From assembly GCA_964430505.1 (NCBI GenBank), contig CAYSGH010000003.1:1-64000 (forward strand): a stretch of 64,000 nucleotides of DNA, written 5' to 3'. Each line of letters starts with the position of its first letter. The stretch's first letter is position 1. Shown piece by piece: positions 61,940 through 64,000 of the stretch. The stretch comes from UBA6176 sp032119375. GTDB taxonomy: Bacteria; Verrucomicrobiota; Verrucomicrobiia; Limisphaerales; UBA9464. The position numbers and the translations under genes are program-made. The notes below the pieces were generated by a model. The model had not been told where the DNA came from, made no database searches, and saw only the letters and a list, made by a program, of their open reading frames with translations.

Positions 61940-63712
61940 TTACTGGTAACGAACGACGAGGTTGCCGCCTTCGACGGCGATGGAGGCGCTGGCGGCACCC
62001 TTGACGCGGTAGAAGCCGGCGGCGGCGGCGGGCAGGGGCAGGGTGATCTTTTTGCCGGCCGCATCCACGCTGGCTCCGGCGACCGTGGAGTAGGTGCCCG
62101 TAAGCGTTGAGGAACCCACCAGCTCAACGGCCGGTGCCACGGCCGCGACGCCGCGGATGATCATGCCGGAGATGCCGCCGGAATTGTCCTCCATTTCGGC
62201 GAACCAAAGGTATTCGCCGGCCTTGACGTCCACCGTGACCGTCTGCGGCTGGCCCAGCGGCACGCCCTTCCCGTCCACGGTTCCGGCGTAATTCCCGGTG
62301 TTCTGGCTGGCGGGCTCCTTGAGGCCCTTGATGTCGTCCACCCAAACCTTGCCGAAGCGCCCGTCCCCGTCGGTGGTGCGGCCCTCGAACACGGTGACGT
62401 TGTAGCGGCCGGGCTTGAGGCCGGCGATGCGCATCAGGCTCTCGGTGGCCGGGGCGTCGGGGGACCGATACAGGTAGTCGTCCTTCACCACGGCCGGGAC
62501 CAGCACGCCGTCATACATCACGGCGATGCCTTCCTTGGTCGGGTTGTTGGCCGTCAGCCCGGTCATCGGTGAGGACGCCGCGTCGGCCAAGGCTTGGTTG
62601 TCCAAGATGGTCACGGTCACCCCAGTATTCCCGTCCTTGGAGAAGTCCTTGAGCTTCCACGTGACGGACGCGCCGTCCGCGCTGGGCGTTCCACTGATGC
62701 TGGCAGATTCCGGCGTCACGTTGCCGTTGGGGTCGGCGAAGGTCCAGGTAGGGATCACGTCCCAGTCCGCCAGCGGGGCGGGCGCGCCCACCTCAACGCC
62801 GTCCGGATCCAGTTGCGGGCCGCCGTCGGATCCCACCGGAACGCGCTCGTTTTCCAGGTGGCCGAAGTCGATCTTGAAAAGGCCCGGCGACTCCACGGGG
62901 TCCACCGACCGGATGACCATGCCGCTGATGCCGCCCGAGTTGTCCTCCATCTCGGCGAACCAAAGGTATTCGCCGGCCTTGATGGTCACCACCTGAGTCT
63001 GGGGCTGGCCCTTGTAGATCTTCGATCCGTCGCTGCCCGTGCCAGAGTAGTTCCCGGTGTTCTCGACCGCCGGGGCCTTGAGGCCCTTGATGTCGTCCAC
63101 CCAGAGCTTGCCGTAGCGCCCGTTCCCGTCGGTGGTGCGACCCTCGAACACGGTGACGCTGTAGGTGCCAGGCTCCAGGCCGGCCACGCGCATCAGGCTC
63201 TCGGTCGCCGGGGCGTCGGGGTTGCGGTAGAGGTAGTCGTCCTTCACCCGGGCGGGTACCCGAACGCCGTCGTACACCACGTCGATCCCTTCCTTGGTGG
63301 GGTTGTTGGCGGTCATCCCCAGCATCGGGGCCGACGCCGCATCGGCCAGCGGCACGTTGTCGAAAATGGTCAACGTGACGTTGTTGTTGGGTTTGGAGGA
63401 GGCGTCGATGAGCTTCCAGGTGACCGACGTGCCGTCGGCGCTGGCCACCCCGGTGGCACTGGCGCTGTCCGGGGTCACGCTGGCGTTCGGGTCGCCAAAG
63501 GTCCAGGTGGGGATCACCGTCCAGTCCACCAAGTTGGGCGGAACCAGCGGGTTGCCGCCCGCGTCCACGAGGGGTTCGCCATTTTCGTCCACCGGAACCC
63601 TCTCGTTCTCGGTGTGGCCGAAGTCGATCTTGAACAACCCGGCCGAGGCCGGTTGCGTGGCGCCCAGAGCTGCGACCGCTGCCATGAGCAGCATCCAACG
63701 TGGATTCTTCAT
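61940..63712 (-). CDS. Secreted protein with a 252-aa tandem internal duplication (590 aa)
   Basis: The ATG at 63712 gives a signal peptide ending at ATQPASAG. Two long repeats follow: GLFKIDFGHTENERVPV... (about residues 26-285) and GLFKIDFGHLENERVPV... (about 290-545). Each contains DW(T/D)VIPTWTF, NNPTKEGI, VKDDYLYR(N/S)PDAPATESL, VTVFEGRTTDG, WVDDIKGLK and GEYLWFAEMEDNSGGISGM. The C-terminal 45 residues contain GFYRV and end NLVVRYQ. GLEPGTYSVTVFEGR resembles beta-sandwich domains of surface proteins. Probably extracellular or outer-surface; the specific function is unknown. The minus-strand terminator follows directly. Confidence 0.85.
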   Translation of the reverse strand: MKNPRWMLLMAAVAALGATQPASAGLFKIDFGHTENERVPVDENGEPLVDAGGNPLVPPNLVDWTVIPTWTFGDPNASVTPDSASATGVASADGTSVTWKLIDASSKPNNNVTLTIFDNVPLADAASAPMLGMTANNPTKEGIDVVYDGVRVPARVKDDYLYRNPDAPATESLMRVAGLEPGTYSVTVFEGRTTDGNGRYGKLWVDDIKGLKAPAVENTGNYSGTGSDGSKIYKGQPQTQVVTIKAGEYLWFAEMEDNSGGISGMVIRSVDPVESPGLFKIDFGHLENERVPVGSDGGPQLDPDGVEVGAPAPLADWDVIPTWTFADPNGNVTPESASISGTPSADGASVTWKLKDFSKDGNTGVTVTILDNQALADAASSPMTGLTANNPTKEGIAVMYDGVLVPAVVKDDYLYRSPDAPATESLMRIAGLKPGRYNVTVFEGRTTDGDGRFGKVWVDDIKGLKEPASQNTGNYAGTVDGKGVPLGQPQTVTVDVKAGEYLWFAEMEDNSGGISGMIIRGVAAVAPAVELVGSSTLTGTYSTVAGASVDAAGKKITLPLPAAAAGFYRVKGAASASIAVEGGNLVVRYQ

Positions 63713-63836
63713 GATGAATGGGGGGTGTGATGACGATGAACGGGGAACAATGCTCGGCCTCAAGGACTGGATCCTATGAAGCCACTGATTTCCAAACGGG
63801 GAACACATCTAGGCAACAACAGCAGGTTGGATTTTG

Positions 63837-64000
63837 TCAAATAAAATATTTTGAAAATCCCAGATCCCCATCTGGGTCGTCCCACGCGCCCTGCCGACCC
63901 AGCCTCAACAGGGGCACACCGGGGACCAGAAACGTCCCGTCGGCCGTCATCGTTCCCGGGCGGGGCTCGCCATGGGCCAGGAGGAAATCCCGGTTGCCAT
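63837..64000 (-). CDS. 3' end of a minus-strand gene entering from the right edge
   Basis: From the edge to a TGA at 63837 one frame keeps high third-position GC and reads NRDFLLAHGEPRPGTMTADG, then FLVPGVPLLRLGRQGAWDDP, ending in GFSKYFI. The last codons become AT-rich, merging with the spacer before the 590-aa gene. Only about 54 codons are visible, and no family can be assigned. Confidence 0.5.
   Translation of the reverse strand, partial: GNRDFLLAHGEPRPGTMTADGTFLVPGVPLLRLGRQGAWDDPDGDLGFSKYFI

Noticed and set aside
63814..63840. TTGACA next to AT-rich DNA as promoter of the 590-aa gene
   Set aside because: The only TA-rich hexamer (TAGATG) is 23 bp away, too far for a standard promoter, though the AT-rich spacer probably does hold one.

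Overview
The window is GC-rich chromosomal DNA from a Verrucomicrobiota-type bacterium (PVC group, probably close to the Limisphaerales/Pedosphaera or Opitutae side). The assignment is inferred from gene content: a PVC-type membrane-bound dehydrogenase with its CxxCH heme partner, autotransporter-associated beta-strand repeats, a PEP-CTERM protein, a giant LamG/FG-GAP/CARDB/Calx-beta secreted protein ending in the short RYRIERS...FYR tail typical of Verrucomicrobia, and a cysteine-pair protein beside an RND copper-type pump. No rRNA, tRNA, CRISPR array, insertion sequence or prophage was recognised.

Layout. 1-29.4 kb is almost entirely minus-strand genes for exported proteins: the start of a truncated gene at the left edge, a 1673-aa LamG/beta-strand-repeat/tail-collar protein, a split dehydrogenase-cytochrome pair, a PEP-CTERM protein with a P/Homo B-like domain, and one 6276-aa gene that alone takes 18.8 kb. 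A TatD-family hydrolase closes this block. From 30.7 to 39.9 kb a plus-strand housekeeping run follows: hisN-type phosphatase, valS, two small paralogous membrane proteins, D-lactate dehydrogenase, parB, a PfkB-family sugar kinase and def. From 47.2 down to 39.9 kb a minus-strand five-gene unit encodes a metal-binding lipoprotein, a cysteine-pair protein and a CusCBA-like efflux system. Divergent from it is a plus-strand exopolysaccharide unit (beta-barrel protein, Wza-like exporter, Wzc-like tyrosine kinase).

From 51.8 to 59.3 kb the minus strand carries two apparent transcription units. The first holds an unknown exported protein, pdxJ and a PIG-L family deacetylase. The second holds a SulP transporter, a beta-carbonic anhydrase, a TMEM43-like protein and a frameshifted gene; the SulP/carbonic anhydrase overlap points to bicarbonate uptake. 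ligA follows on the plus strand and converges, across a UUCG-loop terminator, on an internally duplicated 590-aa secreted protein. The 3' end of another minus-strand gene enters from the right edge.

No gene set here can be declared a new system from sequence alone. The most unusual items are the divided PVC cytochrome, the giant modular protein, the gene that starts by stop-start overlap but then runs through three frames, an imperfect inverted-repeat element upstream of valS, a series of short perfect hairpins behind the PEP-CTERM gene, and a recurring pyrimidine-rich (CCTCCCC) context directly before several start codons.
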